NCBI GenBank assembly: GCA_020349025.1
Contig: CP070763.1
Span: forward strand, 1,006,373 to 1,063,284
Origin: Candidatus Latescibacterota bacterium
Lineage (GTDB): Bacteria; Krumholzibacteriota; Krumholzibacteriia; G020349025
DNA length: 56,912 nt
Reading direction: 5' to 3'
The translations under genes and the position numbers were made by a program. The notes under the pieces were generated by a model. The model saw only the letters and a program-made list of their open reading frames with translations. It was not told where the DNA came from and searched no databases. Below are positions 9,021 through 16,897 of this stretch, piece by piece. Every line of letters begins with the position of its first letter. Within the stretch, counting starts at the first letter, position 1.

Positions 9021-9050
9021 ACCCTAGCACAGGCGCCGGCGCCGGGTCGA
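9021..9050 (-). promoter_or_regulatory. Possible promoter of the phosphomannomutase gene
   Basis: On the minus strand, TCGACC (9050-9045) and TAGGGT (9026-9021) are separated by 18 bases, 35 bases upstream of the GTG. Both boxes are weak matches to sigma-70 consensus. The spacer contains the palindrome GGCGCCGGCGCC. Confidence 0.3.
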
Positions 9051-9144
9051 GCGAGCGCACGAGGCTTGCGGGGGCACGCGCCGGGTTGCGACCGCAACTG
9101 TAACTTGTTAGTGTACAAGGGGTCTCGCAAGTTGAGAGGATTGC

Positions 9145-9792
9145 ATGCGGCGTCCCATCCTGATCGGCATCGCCGGGGGCACGGGCTCCGGAAAGACCAC
9201 CGCCGCTCTGGAGGTGAAGAGCCACTTCCAGCAGGAGCGGGTCGTCATCATCCACCACGACAACTACTACCGAGATCTCTCACACCTGCCGTTCGAGAAG
9301 CGGGCACGCATCAACTACGATCACCCGGACGCTTTCGAGACCACGCTCCTTCTGCAACACCTGGACGTGCTGCGCGGTCGGGGGGTGATCGCGGCTCCCA
9401 TCTACGACTACGAGCTGCATCGGCGCCGCCGGGAGACCCGGGAGCAGGGTCCGGCGGACATCATCCTGCTCGAAGGGATCCTGGTGCTGGAGAATGAAGA
9501 GCTGCGCCGTCAGATGGACATTCGTATCTTCATCGACGAGGACGCCGACGAGCGCTTCATGCGCCGACTCGTACGCGACGTACGCGACCGCCAACGCAGC
9601 GTGGAATCGATCGTGGATCAGTACCGCGGCACCGTGAAACCGATGTTCCAGCAGTTTGTCGAGCCCTCGAAACGCTACGCGGACCTGATCATCCCACACG
9701 GTGGGCACAATCGTGTGGCGCTCGATCTGCTCGTCGTGAAGATGCGCGATCTCCTGCGTACGATGCACCCGACCTCGGTGGGGCAGGGCTGA
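9145..9792 (+). CDS. udk: Uridine kinase
   Basis: The 215-residue protein is a P-loop kinase that phosphorylates uridine and cytidine in pyrimidine salvage. The Walker A motif GGTGSGKTT is at residues 11-19. HHDNYYRD carries the substrate-binding Asp, and the sequence NYDHPDAFE and the lid region with RLVRDVRDR are typical of Udk. Length matches E. coli Udk (213). GAGAGGA lies four bases before the ATG. The stop overlaps the next ATG by one base (TGATG), so the UbiA-like gene is probably co-translated. Upstream is a 158-base divergent intergenic region. Confidence 0.92.
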   Translation: MRRPILIGIAGGTGSGKTTAALEVKSHFQQERVVIIHHDNYYRDLSHLPFEKRARINYDHPDAFETTLLLQHLDVLRGRGVIAAPIYDYELHRRRRETREQGPADIILLEGILVLENEELRRQMDIRIFIDEDADERFMRRLVRDVRDRQRSVESIVDQYRGTVKPMFQQFVEPSKRYADLIIPHGGHNRVALDLLVVKMRDLLRTMHPTSVGQG

Positions 9793-10757
9793 TGTCACGC
9801 AAGGGTCTCGAAGTCAGCGAGGCTTCGCCGTCGCAGGGCCCGCCGGAGGAGGCGCCACAGTTCGCCTCCCACTTCCTCTTCCTGCGCGAGATGCGCGTGC
9901 GCCAGTGGAGCAAGAACCTCATCCTCTACGCGGCGCTGATCTTCTCGAAGAACCTGTTCGTGCTGCCGCTGTTTCTGCGCAGCACGGCGGCTTTCCTCGT
10001 CTTCTGCCTGCTGTCGGGCGTGGTCTACACCATCAACGACCTGCTCGATCTGGAGGCGGATCGACTGCACGAGGCGAAGCGCAAGCGACCGCTCGCCTCC
10101 GGCAGGTTGTCGGTGCGCACCGCCATCGCCGGGGCGTCCTTCGTCCTGGTCGTGGCGCTCGGCGCAGCGGCTCTTCTCGGATTCCGCTTTCTGCTCATCA
10201 GCATCGGTTTCCTCGGCTTCAACCTGGCCTACTCGCTGATTCTCAAGAACATCGTCATCGTCGACGTGATCAGCATCTCGATCAGCTTCCTGATTCGAGC
10301 CATCGCGGGAGTCGTGGCGCTCAACACGGCCGGGGTCGATCTGTCGATCTCACCCTGGTTGCTGGTGGTGACCTTCTTCCTCTCGTTCTTTCTCGGGCTG
10401 TGCAAACGGCGCTACGAGTTCCTGGCACTGCAGGACGCGGGCACACACCGCAGCACGCTGACCTTGTACTCCGAAGACCTGCTGAACCAGCTGATCAGCG
10501 TGGCCGCCACGGGGACGCTCATCGCCTACTCGATCTACACGATCTGGCCCGACACGGTGAGCCACTTCGGAACCGACCACCTTCTCTACACGATTCCGAT
10601 CGTCGTGGCCGGCGTCACCCGCTACATGTTCCTCGTCTACCGGCGCAACCTGGGCGGAGACCCCTCCGAGATTCTGCTCACCGAGCGCTCACTCTGGGCC
10701 ACGGTCATCGCCTGGTTCGTCAGCGTGGCCCTCATCATCTACGTCGCGCAGCCATGA
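9792..10757 (+). CDS. UbiA-family prenyltransferase, decaprenyl-phosphate phosphoribosyltransferase-like
   Basis: The 321-residue integral membrane protein has about eight or nine hydrophobic spans. The UbiA-family Asp-rich motif NDLLDLEAD and the following KRKRPLASG are intact. The RQWSKNLILYAAL start of the first span resembles DPPR synthases (Rv3806c type), which transfer 5-phosphoribose from PRPP to polyprenyl phosphate, rather than quinone-pathway enzymes. The prs gene for PRPP synthesis lies 1.5 kb downstream in the same direction. It overlaps udk by one base and ispE by four. A quinone or heme prenyltransferase role is the main alternative. No DprE1/DprE2 epimerase is in the window. 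Confidence 0.75.
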   Translation: MSRKGLEVSEASPSQGPPEEAPQFASHFLFLREMRVRQWSKNLILYAALIFSKNLFVLPLFLRSTAAFLVFCLLSGVVYTINDLLDLEADRLHEAKRKRPLASGRLSVRTAIAGASFVLVVALGAAALLGFRFLLISIGFLGFNLAYSLILKNIVIVDVISISISFLIRAIAGVVALNTAGVDLSISPWLLVVTFFLSFFLGLCKRRYEFLALQDAGTHRSTLTLYSEDLLNQLISVAATGTLIAYSIYTIWPDTVSHFGTDHLLYTIPIVVAGVTRYMFLVYRRNLGGDPSEILLTERSLWATVIAWFVSVALIIYVAQP

Positions 10758-11803
10758 GCGCCGCCCGACGGCAATCCCGCACCACCTCCGGCGCTCGCTC
10801 GCGGCCGAAGAAGCCGACGGCGACGGGCCGCGGCACTCCGCCGGCACACCGACGTCCCCCGCGCATGGACACGGCGCAGGCGTTGCCGGCGGGGGCGCTC
10901 GGGATGCGCGCTTTTGCCAAGGTGAACCTGCACCTCGACGTCCTGCGTCGCCGCCACGACGGCTACCACGAGATCGAGAGCGTGATGCAGAGTGTCGGCC
11001 TCTACGACACGCTGCACCTGGTGCCACGACCACGTGGCCTGTCGCTCCTGAGCGATTCGCCGGAGGTCCCGAGCGGCGCGGAGAACCTCTGCCTGCGCGC
11101 GGCACACGCCCTCCTCGAGGCGGCCGGGTGTGAGGCGCCGCCGCGCGGGGTGCGCATCGATCTGTACAAGTCGATCCCGGTTGCGGCGGGCTTCGGCGGT
11201 GGCAGCGCCGACGCTGCGGCCACCCTCGTCGGTCTGAACCGCATGTGGGAGCTCGGTCTCGACGACGCGGCGCTCCACGCGCTCGCAGCGCGGCTCGGTT
11301 CCGACGTCGCCTTCTGCCTGCACGGCGGAACGCGGCTGGCAAGAGGTCGCGGCGAGCGGCTGACCGCGCTTCCGGCGCTGCCGCGCACCTGGTTTCTGCT
11401 CCTCTTCGCAGCCATTCCGGTGCGCGCCGCGTGGGCCTACGCGAACCTGAATATGGGGTTGACGCGCCGTTCGCATGCTCTTAGCATGGACCAACTTAAG
11501 TCGATCCTGGCACGCTACCCTGGGGCCGCGCGGGGCTTCTTCAATCGACTCGAAGATGCGGTGTGTCCCGCACATCCGTTGCTCTCGGAGATCACTTCCA
11601 GACTGCTAGAGGGCGGGGCCCCGGTCGCGATGATGAGCGGCAGCGGCGGCGGTGTGTTCGCGGCGTTCCGCAGTCGGGAGGAGGCCGAGGGCGCGCGACG
11701 GGACCTGCGGCGGAGCGACTGGCGCATGCCGATCGTGCCGTCGGTGCAAAGCGGGGTCGAGCTGTTTACGTCGCGGAGCCAATCGGAGCCGCAGGCACCT
11801 TGA
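10754..11803 (+). CDS. ispE: 4-diphosphocytidyl-2-C-methyl-D-erythritol kinase
   Basis: This GHMP kinase phosphorylates CDP-methylerythritol in the non-mevalonate isoprenoid pathway. AKVNLHLDVLRRRHDGYHEIES is the typical N-terminus (split: AKVNLHL, DGYHEIES). The GHMP ATP loop PVAAGFGGGSADAAA and the C-terminal SGSGGGVF are intact. The ATG at 10754 overlaps the upstream stop (ATGA) but adds about 50 Arg/Pro-rich residues before the family domain. ATGs at 10865 and 10904 would give a conventional IspE length, though neither has a clear ribosome-binding site. The start is therefore uncertain. Isoprenoid supply fits with the prenyltransferase just upstream. Confidence 0.88.
   Translation: MSAARRQSRTTSGARSRPKKPTATGRGTPPAHRRPPRMDTAQALPAGALGMRAFAKVNLHLDVLRRRHDGYHEIESVMQSVGLYDTLHLVPRPRGLSLLSDSPEVPSGAENLCLRAAHALLEAAGCEAPPRGVRIDLYKSIPVAAGFGGGSADAAATLVGLNRMWELGLDDAALHALAARLGSDVAFCLHGGTRLARGRGERLTALPALPRTWFLLLFAAIPVRAAWAYANLNMGLTRRSHALSMDQLKSILARYPGAARGFFNRLEDAVCPAHPLLSEITSRLLEGGAPVAMMSGSGGGVFAAFRSREEAEGARRDLRRSDWRMPIVPSVQSGVELFTSRSQSEPQAP
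11459..11487 (+). promoter_or_regulatory. Possible internal promoter within ispE
   Basis: TTGACG (11459-11464) and TAGCAT (11482-11487) are separated by 17 bases. The segment is AT-richer than the surrounding coding sequence and uses less favoured codons. It would drive spoVG, tRNA-Gln and prs from about 350 bases upstream. Confidence 0.35.
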
Positions 11804-11838
11804 GCCTGCAGGATGGCGCTTGAGCGAGGGGCACTGGA

Positions 11839-12105
11839 ATGCACATCACCGACGTGAAGATCTCACCCCGACGCGACGACAAGCTGCGGGCGTTTGCAAC
11901 GGTGACTCTGGACGGTTGCTTCGTCGTTCGTGGGCTCAAGGTCATCCATTCGGCCGATCGATTCTTCGTGGCCATGCCGGCGCGTCGGAGGCCGGACGGG
12001 ACCTTCCAGGACATCGCGCATCCGATCCACGCGCATGCGCGGCGCATGATCGAGGAGCGGGTCTTGGCCGAGTATGAGAAGATGGTCGCGGCCGGGGGAG
12101 CCTGA
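11839..12105 (+). CDS. spoVG: SpoVG family protein
   Basis: The 88-residue protein is a small SpoVG homologue. In Bacillus SpoVG affects septation, and in several bacteria the family binds nucleic acid as a regulator. MHITDVKI at the N-terminus, the central FVVRGLKVI and the VAMPARRRPDGTFQDIAHPI segment are the family hallmarks. Length matches the family (about 85-100). GAGGGG precedes the ATG. The gene lies between ispE and a tRNA-Gln. Its presence in a Gram-negative-type cell is known from other lineages, including spirochaetes and deltaproteobacteria, and does not imply sporulation. Confidence 0.88.
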   Translation: MHITDVKISPRRDDKLRAFATVTLDGCFVVRGLKVIHSADRFFVAMPARRRPDGTFQDIAHPIHAHARRMIEERVLAEYEKMVAAGGA

Positions 12106-12145
12106 GGCCGGGTCCGTTCGTTGCGGACTCCGTGGCGTCGTGAAT

Positions 12146-12220
12146 TGGGGCGTAGACAAGTGGCAAGTCACCAGATTTTGGTTCTGGCATTCGCAGGTTC
12201 GAATCCTGCCGCCCCAACCA
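12146..12220 (+). tRNA. tRNA-Gln (anticodon UUG), CCA encoded
   Basis: The cloverleaf can be drawn directly. The acceptor stem is TGGGGCG with CGCCCCA (seven pairs). The anticodon stem is CCAGA/TCTGG with a seven-base loop TTTTGGT giving anticodon TTG. The T arm is GCAGG-TTCGAAT-CCTGC. The discriminator is A (12217) and CCA is genomically encoded (12218-12220). It sits 40 bases after spoVG and 27 bases before prs with no terminator between, so it is probably processed from a shared transcript. Confidence 0.96.
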
Positions 12221-12247
12221 AACCACCCTTGGAAGGCGTAGCCGACG

Positions 12248-13189
12248 ATGGCGCGTAACCGCCTGCATATCATCTGCGGCAGCGCGAGCCGGGATCTCGC
12301 GAGCGCCGTGTGTGGCCACCTGGGTCAGACGCTCGGCAACGCCGAGGTCGCGCGTTTCGCGGACGGGGAGGTCTTCGTCCAGGTCGAGGACAACGTGCGC
12401 GGTGTGGATCTGTTCGTGATCCAGTCCACCTACCCGCCCGCGGAACACATCATGGAGCTGCTCATGCTCATCGATGCGTGCCGCCGTTCCTCTGCCTCGC
12501 GCATCACGGCTGTGATTCCGTACTTCGGCTACGCGCGCGCCGATCGCAAGGACCAGCCGCGTGTGGCGATCACGGCGAAGCTGCTCGCCAACCTGATCAC
12601 CCACGCCGGCGCGGATCGCGTGCTCACCGTGGACCTGCATTCGGCGCAGATCCAGGGTTTCTTCGACATCCCGCTCGATCATCTCTACGCTGCCCCGGTC
12701 CTGATGCACTATCTCGAGAGCCTGCAGATGAAGAACTTCGTCGTCGTCGCGCCGGACGCCGGGGGCGTCAAGATGGGGCGCGCTTTCGCCAAGCGCCTCG
12801 GTGCCGATCTCGCCATCGTCGACAAGCGTCGTACGGGGCCGGACGAAGCGGAGCTGATGCACATCATCGGCGAGGTGGAGGGGCGCAATTGCATCATCCT
12901 CGACGACATGATCAGCACCGGGGGCACCCTCTGCCAGGCGGCAGAGGAGCTCAAGAAGCGCGGTGCCAGGCGCGTCATTGCCGCGGCCTCGCACGGCGTT
13001 TTTTCCGGTGACGCGTTCACGCGCCTGGTCGAGGCTCCCATCGACGAGGTCACGGTCACTAATACACTGCCGCTACACGGTGGCAAGAGCGTGCCCGACA
13101 AGATCCGGGTACTCGACATCTCGAAGCTGCTGAGCAAGGCCATCCTCAACATTCACCACGAGGAATCGGTGAGCTCACTTTTCATATGA
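12248..13189 (+). CDS. prs: Ribose-phosphate pyrophosphokinase
   Basis: The 313-residue protein makes PRPP from ribose-5-phosphate and ATP, feeding nucleotide, His/Trp and possibly polyprenyl-phosphoribose synthesis. The N-terminal GSASRDLA, the FADGEVFVQ segment and YFGYARADRKDQPR (ATP/flexible loop) are intact. APDAGGVKMGRAFAKRLG and the PRPP loop ILDDMISTGGTL follow. Length matches bacterial Prs (about 315). GGAAGG is 12 bases before the ATG, a long spacing. The order tRNA-Gln, prs, bL25, pth is also known from deltaproteobacteria, which supports a conserved operon. Confidence 0.95.
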   Translation: MARNRLHIICGSASRDLASAVCGHLGQTLGNAEVARFADGEVFVQVEDNVRGVDLFVIQSTYPPAEHIMELLMLIDACRRSSASRITAVIPYFGYARADRKDQPRVAITAKLLANLITHAGADRVLTVDLHSAQIQGFFDIPLDHLYAAPVLMHYLESLQMKNFVVVAPDAGGVKMGRAFAKRLGADLAIVDKRRTGPDEAELMHIIGEVEGRNCIILDDMISTGGTLCQAAEELKKRGARRVIAAASHGVFSGDAFTRLVEAPIDEVTVTNTLPLHGGKSVPDKIRVLDISKLLSKAILNIHHEESVSSLFI

Positions 13190-13256
13190 CGTTCTGGAAT
13201 GGCATGCGCTCGAACGCGGATGGGCAGCTCGGGTGCGCTTGGATGGAGGTCGATCG

Positions 13257-13937
13257 ATGACGGACGAACAAACGATGAGCGTGCAGCTGCGTGAGAGTAC
13301 GGGCAAAGGGGTGGCGCGCAAGCTGCGCGCGAAGGGCAAGCTGCCGGGCGTCTTGTACGGTGAGAACGAGCCGGCACAGGCGATCGAGCTCGACGCCACC
13401 GAGTTCGATTCGCTGCGGCGCGCCGGGGCGCACCACCGCCTATTCGACGTCTTGGTGGGCTCGGACCGGCCGCCCGTCAAGGCGCTCGTGCGCGAGATGC
13501 AGGTGCACCCGGTGAGCCGTGCCGTCCTCCACGTCGACCTGCAGCGCGTGTCGATGCAGAAATCCGTCCGCGTCACGGTTCCGATCCACTTGATCGGCAA
13601 GCCGGAGGGCGTGCGCAATCAGGGCGGGATCCTCGAGCACAACCTGCGCGAGGTGGAGCTGGAGTGTCTGCCGGGTGAGCTGCCGGACCACATCGAACTG
13701 GACGTCACCGAGCTCAACGTGGGGCAGTCGCTGCACATCTCCGACCTGCAGCAGCCGGGCGTCACCTTCCTCGGCCATGCTGGGACCACCGTGGCGAGCG
13801 TCAGTCTCCCGGCGGCGGAGCGGGCGCATGAAGAGGAAGCGGCCGCGGCAGCGGAAGGTGAAGCGGCGGCCGAGGGCGAGGAGAAGGCCGAGGCCAAAGA
13901 GGAGACGAGCGAGTCGGAGGAGAAGGGTTCCTCCTGA
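13257..13937 (+). CDS. rplY: 50S ribosomal protein bL25 (CTC/TL5 type)
   Basis: The 226-residue protein binds 5S rRNA in the large subunit. It has the bL25 N-terminal domain (GKGVARKLRAKGKLPGVLYG) and the longer C-terminal CTC/TL5 domain (ELDVTELNVGQSLHISDL). A strongly acidic Glu/Ala-rich tail of about 35 residues ends the protein. The ATG at 13257 lies six bases after a perfect GGAGGT; an earlier in-frame start at 13233 has no such signal. Pth follows three bases downstream, the usual partner of CTC-type genes. Confidence 0.93.
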   Translation: MTDEQTMSVQLRESTGKGVARKLRAKGKLPGVLYGENEPAQAIELDATEFDSLRRAGAHHRLFDVLVGSDRPPVKALVREMQVHPVSRAVLHVDLQRVSMQKSVRVTVPIHLIGKPEGVRNQGGILEHNLREVELECLPGELPDHIELDVTELNVGQSLHISDLQQPGVTFLGHAGTTVASVSLPAAERAHEEEAAAAAEGEAAAEGEEKAEAKEETSESEEKGSS

Positions 13938-13940
13938 GGC

Positions 13941-14519
13941 GTGTGGTCGGTCTTCGGGCTCGGGAATCCGGGGCCGCGCTATGCGCGCACCCGTCACAAC
14001 CTCGGCTGGATGGTCGTCGAGGAGCTGGCCGCACGTGGGCGCGGGCGCTTCCAGCGTGAGCGTTCCGGCTACGATCTGGCACGGGTGGAGCTCCACGGTG
14101 TGGAGCTCCTTCTCGTCAAGCCGCTCACGTACGTGAATCGAAGCGGCAGTGCCGCTCGCGCCGTCGTCGCCAGCTCCGCTCTTCCCGTGCAGCGCTTCCT
14201 CGTCGTGGTGGACGACGTCCACCTGCCGTTCGGTCGCTTGCGATTGCGTCCGAGCGGCAGCGCCGGTGGCCACAACGGCTTGATTTCAATCGAGATGCAC
14301 CTCGAGTCGCAGGCCTACCCGCGCCTACGGATCGGCGTCGGCGCGCCAGCCGCCGGGGAGGCGCTCGAACAGCACGTGCTGGCACCCTTCTCGAGCGAGG
14401 AGCTGGCGAAGTTGGAGAGCGTCACCGGCCGCGCGGCGGATGCGGTGGAGCAGGTGGTGCAGTTCGGTGTCGAGGCCGTGCGCTCGAAGATCAACGCGCC
14501 GCGGCCCGAAGCGGATTGA
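13941..14519 (+). CDS. pth: Peptidyl-tRNA hydrolase
   Basis: The 192-residue enzyme releases peptides from peptidyl-tRNA. GLGNPGPRYARTRHNLGW holds the Asn and catalytic His. VVVDDVHLPFG aligns with the conserved Asp loop (Asp93 region of E. coli), and SAGGHNGL completes the active site. Length is close to E. coli Pth (194). The GTG start leaves only three bases after the bL25 stop; ribosome binding probably depends on coupling because the nearest AGGAG-like sequence is inside the bL25 end. Confidence 0.93.
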   Translation: MWSVFGLGNPGPRYARTRHNLGWMVVEELAARGRGRFQRERSGYDLARVELHGVELLLVKPLTYVNRSGSAARAVVASSALPVQRFLVVVDDVHLPFGRLRLRPSGSAGGHNGLISIEMHLESQAYPRLRIGVGAPAAGEALEQHVLAPFSSEELAKLESVTGRAADAVEQVVQFGVEAVRSKINAPRPEAD

Positions 14520-14527
14520 CCCCTCTC

Positions 14528-14556
14528 TTGCGGCCCTGCAATCGCATCTCTATAAT
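14528..14556 (+). promoter_or_regulatory. Sigma-70-type promoter of the rpsF operon
   Basis: TTGCGG (14528-14533), a 17-base spacer and a perfect TATAAT (14551-14556) lie just after pth. Transcription would start near 14563. This is the clearest promoter in the window and precedes the ribosomal protein genes. Confidence 0.75.
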
Positions 14557-14560
14557 GCCC

Positions 14561-14649
14561 GGGTTTGCTTCGCGTTGGGGCCAAACCCACCAACGACAAC
14601 GGGACCACCCTTCTTCCAGCGGCGGGCGCAGGCGTCGCTCACGCGCCCG
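14561..14649 (+). promoter_or_regulatory. Structured leader of the rpsF transcript (two hairpins)
   Basis: GGGTTTG (14561-14567) can pair with CAAACCC (14582-14588). CGGGCGC (14623-14629) can pair with GCGCCCG (14643-14649). Both lie between the promoter and the rpsF start. Ribosomal protein S6:S18 leaders are known in many phyla, but I cannot match the conserved CCG bulge motif by eye, so autoregulation is only a possibility. Confidence 0.4.
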
Positions 14650-14691
14650 GCGCGCCGGAAGACACGAGTCCGCAGGGAGGTGCACGGTCGA

Positions 14692-15057
14692 GTGACCAAG
14701 TACGAGTTCATCTACATTGCCGATCCGAACTTGGACGAAGCCGCGGTCGCGGCCAGCCTGGAGAAGTACGTCAAGCTCATCACCGATCAGGGTGGCGAGG
14801 TGACGCACCAGGAAAGCTGGGGCCGCAAGAAGCTCGCCTACGAGATTCGGCACAAGACCGAGGGGTCGTATCTCTACCTGCGCTTGAAGGCGACGGCGGC
14901 GATCATCGCCGAGCTCAACCGCGCCTTGCGTTTCGACGAATCCGTCTTGCGCACGCTCATCGTGGTCGACGAGGAGTGGGGCGCACGCAACGAGGCTGCG
15001 AGCCGCAAGCGCGCCGCCGGTCAAGAGCATGCGCCGAGTGCGCCGGCACCGGCATAG
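14692..15057 (+). CDS. rpsF: 30S ribosomal protein bS6
   Basis: The 121-residue protein is a small-subunit protein that pairs with bS18. The N-terminus [15 protein letters not shown], the central [20 protein letters not shown] and [12 protein letters not shown] are standard bS6 sequence. It ends in an Ala/Pro-rich tail. The GTG at 14692 gives the family N-terminus; another in-frame GTG at 14680 would add four residues. GGGAGG lies 11 bases upstream. It is the first gene of a unit with rpsR, rplI and manC. No ssb gene separates rpsF and rpsR, unlike many bacteria. Confidence 0.95.
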   Translation: MTKYEFIYIADPNLDEAAVAASLEKYVKLITDQGGEVTHQESWGRKKLAYEIRHKTEGSYLYLRLKATAAIIAELNRALRFDESVLRTLIVVDEEWGARNEAASRKRAAGQEHAPSAPAPA

Positions 15058-15068
15058 GAGGAACCGAC

Positions 15069-15314
15069 ATGCCGAAGAAGAAGAAGGAGAAGAAGCCCGG
15101 TCGCAAGAAGCCATGCAAGTTCTGCATGGATCGGGTCGTGGCGATCGACTACAAGGACCACAACCGCTTGCGTCGCTTCATGACCGATCGTGGCAAGATC
15201 GCAGCGCGGCGCATCACCGGCACCTGCGCCAAGCACCAGCGCCAGCTCGCCACCGCCATCAAGCGCGCGCGCCACATCGCGCTTCTGCCGTTCGTGCGCG
15301 AGCACTATCGTTGA
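15069..15314 (+). CDS. rpsR: 30S ribosomal protein bS18
   Basis: The 81-residue basic protein binds 16S rRNA together with bS6. A Lys-rich start ([14 protein letters not shown]) leads into [35 protein letters not shown] and [17 protein letters not shown]. The Cys-x-x-Cys and later Cys and His residues are those of the zinc-binding 'C+' form of bS18. AGGAGGAA precedes the ATG with good spacing. Confidence 0.96.
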   Translation: MPKKKKEKKPGRKKPCKFCMDRVVAIDYKDHNRLRRFMTDRGKIAARRITGTCAKHQRQLATAIKRARHIALLPFVREHYR

Positions 15315-15327
15315 GGAGGGTCGGGGG

Positions 15328-15771
15328 ATGGAAGTCATTCTTCTCAAGCACGTCGAACACCTCGGCCGTCGCGGCGAGGTGGTCAAGGTACGACCAGGGT
15401 ATGCACGCAACTACCTGTTGCCCCGTCGGATGGCGGTTCTGGCCACGTCCGGCGCCAAGCGCCTAGTCGAGCAGGAGTCGCGCAAGTTCGAGGAGATCGA
15501 CCTGAAGGCGCGCACGACGGCGGAGGAGCTGGCCACACATCTGTCCGAGCTGAAGCTGGCGATTGCCGCCAAAGCGGACGAGGAGGGCAAGCTCTACGGC
15601 TCGGTTGGAACCGGCGAGATTCATACGGCGCTCGTGCAACGGGGCGTCCCGATCGAGCGCAAGCAGGTCGTTTTGGACAAGCCGATCAAGGCCCTGGGGG
15701 AGTTCGAAGTCGCCGTCCGGTTGCACCTCGACGTGCGCGGGACGGTTCAGGTGAGCGTGGTACAGGAATAG
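15328..15771 (+). CDS. rplI: 50S ribosomal protein bL9
   Basis: The 147-residue protein has the bL9 N-terminal rRNA-binding domain (MEVILLKHVEHLGRRGEVV, RPGYARNYLLPR), a long connecting helix (about residues 40-75) and the C-terminal domain with KLYGSVGTGEI and VPIERKQVVLDKPIK. Length is typical. GAGGAGGG lies before the ATG. It ends one base before manC starts, so manC probably shares the ribosomal transcript. Confidence 0.96.
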   Translation: MEVILLKHVEHLGRRGEVVKVRPGYARNYLLPRRMAVLATSGAKRLVEQESRKFEEIDLKARTTAEELATHLSELKLAIAAKADEEGKLYGSVGTGEIHTALVQRGVPIERKQVVLDKPIKALGEFEVAVRLHLDVRGTVQVSVVQE

Positions 15772-15772
15772 A

Positions 15773-16846
15773 ATGTATGCGGTGATCATGGCGGGTGGTG
15801 TGGGCACCCGTTTCTGGCCGCGCAGCCGACATCTGCGCCCCAAACAGCTCCTGTCGCTCTCCGGCTCTTCCAGCATGATCCGGCTCACCATCGAGCGGCT
15901 GAAACCGCTGCTGGGGCCGGAGCGCATTCTCGTCGTCACCCGGGCCGATCAGCTCTCGGCGCTCCGCGCCGAGCTGCCGGAGATTCCCGACAGCAACATC
16001 CTGGTCGAGCCCACGGGCAAGAACACGGCACCCTGCATCGCTCTCGCAGCTGCCGTGCTCGAGGCGCGCGGCGGCGCCGACGAGGCGATGCTGGTGCTGC
16101 CAGCCGATCACCTGATCAGGCGCGAAGAGGACTTCCGCGCCACCGTCGCCGCCTGCGAGAACCTCCTCGCACATCACGACCACCTGATCACACTCGGCGT
16201 CACCCCGCATCGGCCCGAGACCGGCTACGGCTACATCCGGCGCGGCTCCGTGGCCACATGCGTGCAGGGTCGGGAGTTCCATACGGTCGAGCGCTTCCTC
16301 GAAAAACCGGATCTGCCCACGGCACGCTCTCTGGTGCAGGATGGCCGCCACCTCTGGAACAGCGGCATGTTCGCATGGCGCACGAGCCGCATCGTCGAGG
16401 AGCTGCGTCGCCACATTCCGGACCTGGAGCCCGGCCTCGCGAGCTTGCGGCAGGCGTATGGAACCCCGGACTGGGGTCGGACGTTGAACTCGGCGTACCA
16501 GGCCTTTCCGAAGATCTCGATCGACTACGGCGTGATGGAGCGGGCCGAGGATGTTTGGGTCACGGAGGTCGACATTGGATGGAGCGACGTCGGCAGCTGG
16601 GCCAGCCTGGCCGAGCTGCGTGCGCAGGATGCGCAAGGGAACGTTCTCCCGGACGATGCGCTCGCGATCGATGCCCGGGACAACTTCGTCGACGGCCGCG
16701 AGCGTGTCGTCGTCCTCCTGGGTGTCCAGGATCTGATCGTCGTGGACACCGAGGACGCGCTGCTGGTCTGTCACCGGGATCGAGCCCAGGAGGTAGGGTC
16801 GATTCCGGAGCAGCTGCGCCGCCGCGGCCGCAAGAATCTCACCTGA
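15773..16846 (+). CDS. manC: Mannose-1-phosphate guanylyltransferase
   Basis: The 357-residue enzyme makes GDP-mannose from mannose-1-phosphate and GTP. MAGGVGTRFWPRSR (residues 6-19), VEPTGKNTAPCIALAA and VLPADHLI are the signature motifs, and VERFLEKPD is also typical. Length fits the single-domain form without the phosphomannose isomerase domain of AlgA/ManC fusions. It starts one base after rplI, an unusual placing for a glycan gene. Together with the mutase at 7628-8986 it completes a route to GDP-mannose for the many glycosyltransferases in this window. Confidence 0.92.
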   Translation: MYAVIMAGGVGTRFWPRSRHLRPKQLLSLSGSSSMIRLTIERLKPLLGPERILVVTRADQLSALRAELPEIPDSNILVEPTGKNTAPCIALAAAVLEARGGADEAMLVLPADHLIRREEDFRATVAACENLLAHHDHLITLGVTPHRPETGYGYIRRGSVATCVQGREFHTVERFLEKPDLPTARSLVQDGRHLWNSGMFAWRTSRIVEELRRHIPDLEPGLASLRQAYGTPDWGRTLNSAYQAFPKISIDYGVMERAEDVWVTEVDIGWSDVGSWASLAELRAQDAQGNVLPDDALAIDARDNFVDGRERVVVLLGVQDLIVVDTEDALLVCHRDRAQEVGSIPEQLRRRGRKNLT

Positions 16847-16897
16847 TCGAGTTCTGAGCGGCGCTGCGTGGGCAGTGCCGGCACGAAGGAGTGATGC

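Noticed and set aside
9086..9114. Promoter for udk (TTGCGA with TAGTGT 17 bases later)
   Set aside because: The -10 match is poor (three of six). Some promoter must exist in this divergent region, but I cannot support this one.
12230..12300. Second tRNA near tRNA-Gln
   Set aside because: No other cloverleaf with a T arm could be drawn in this region or in the other intergenic gaps.
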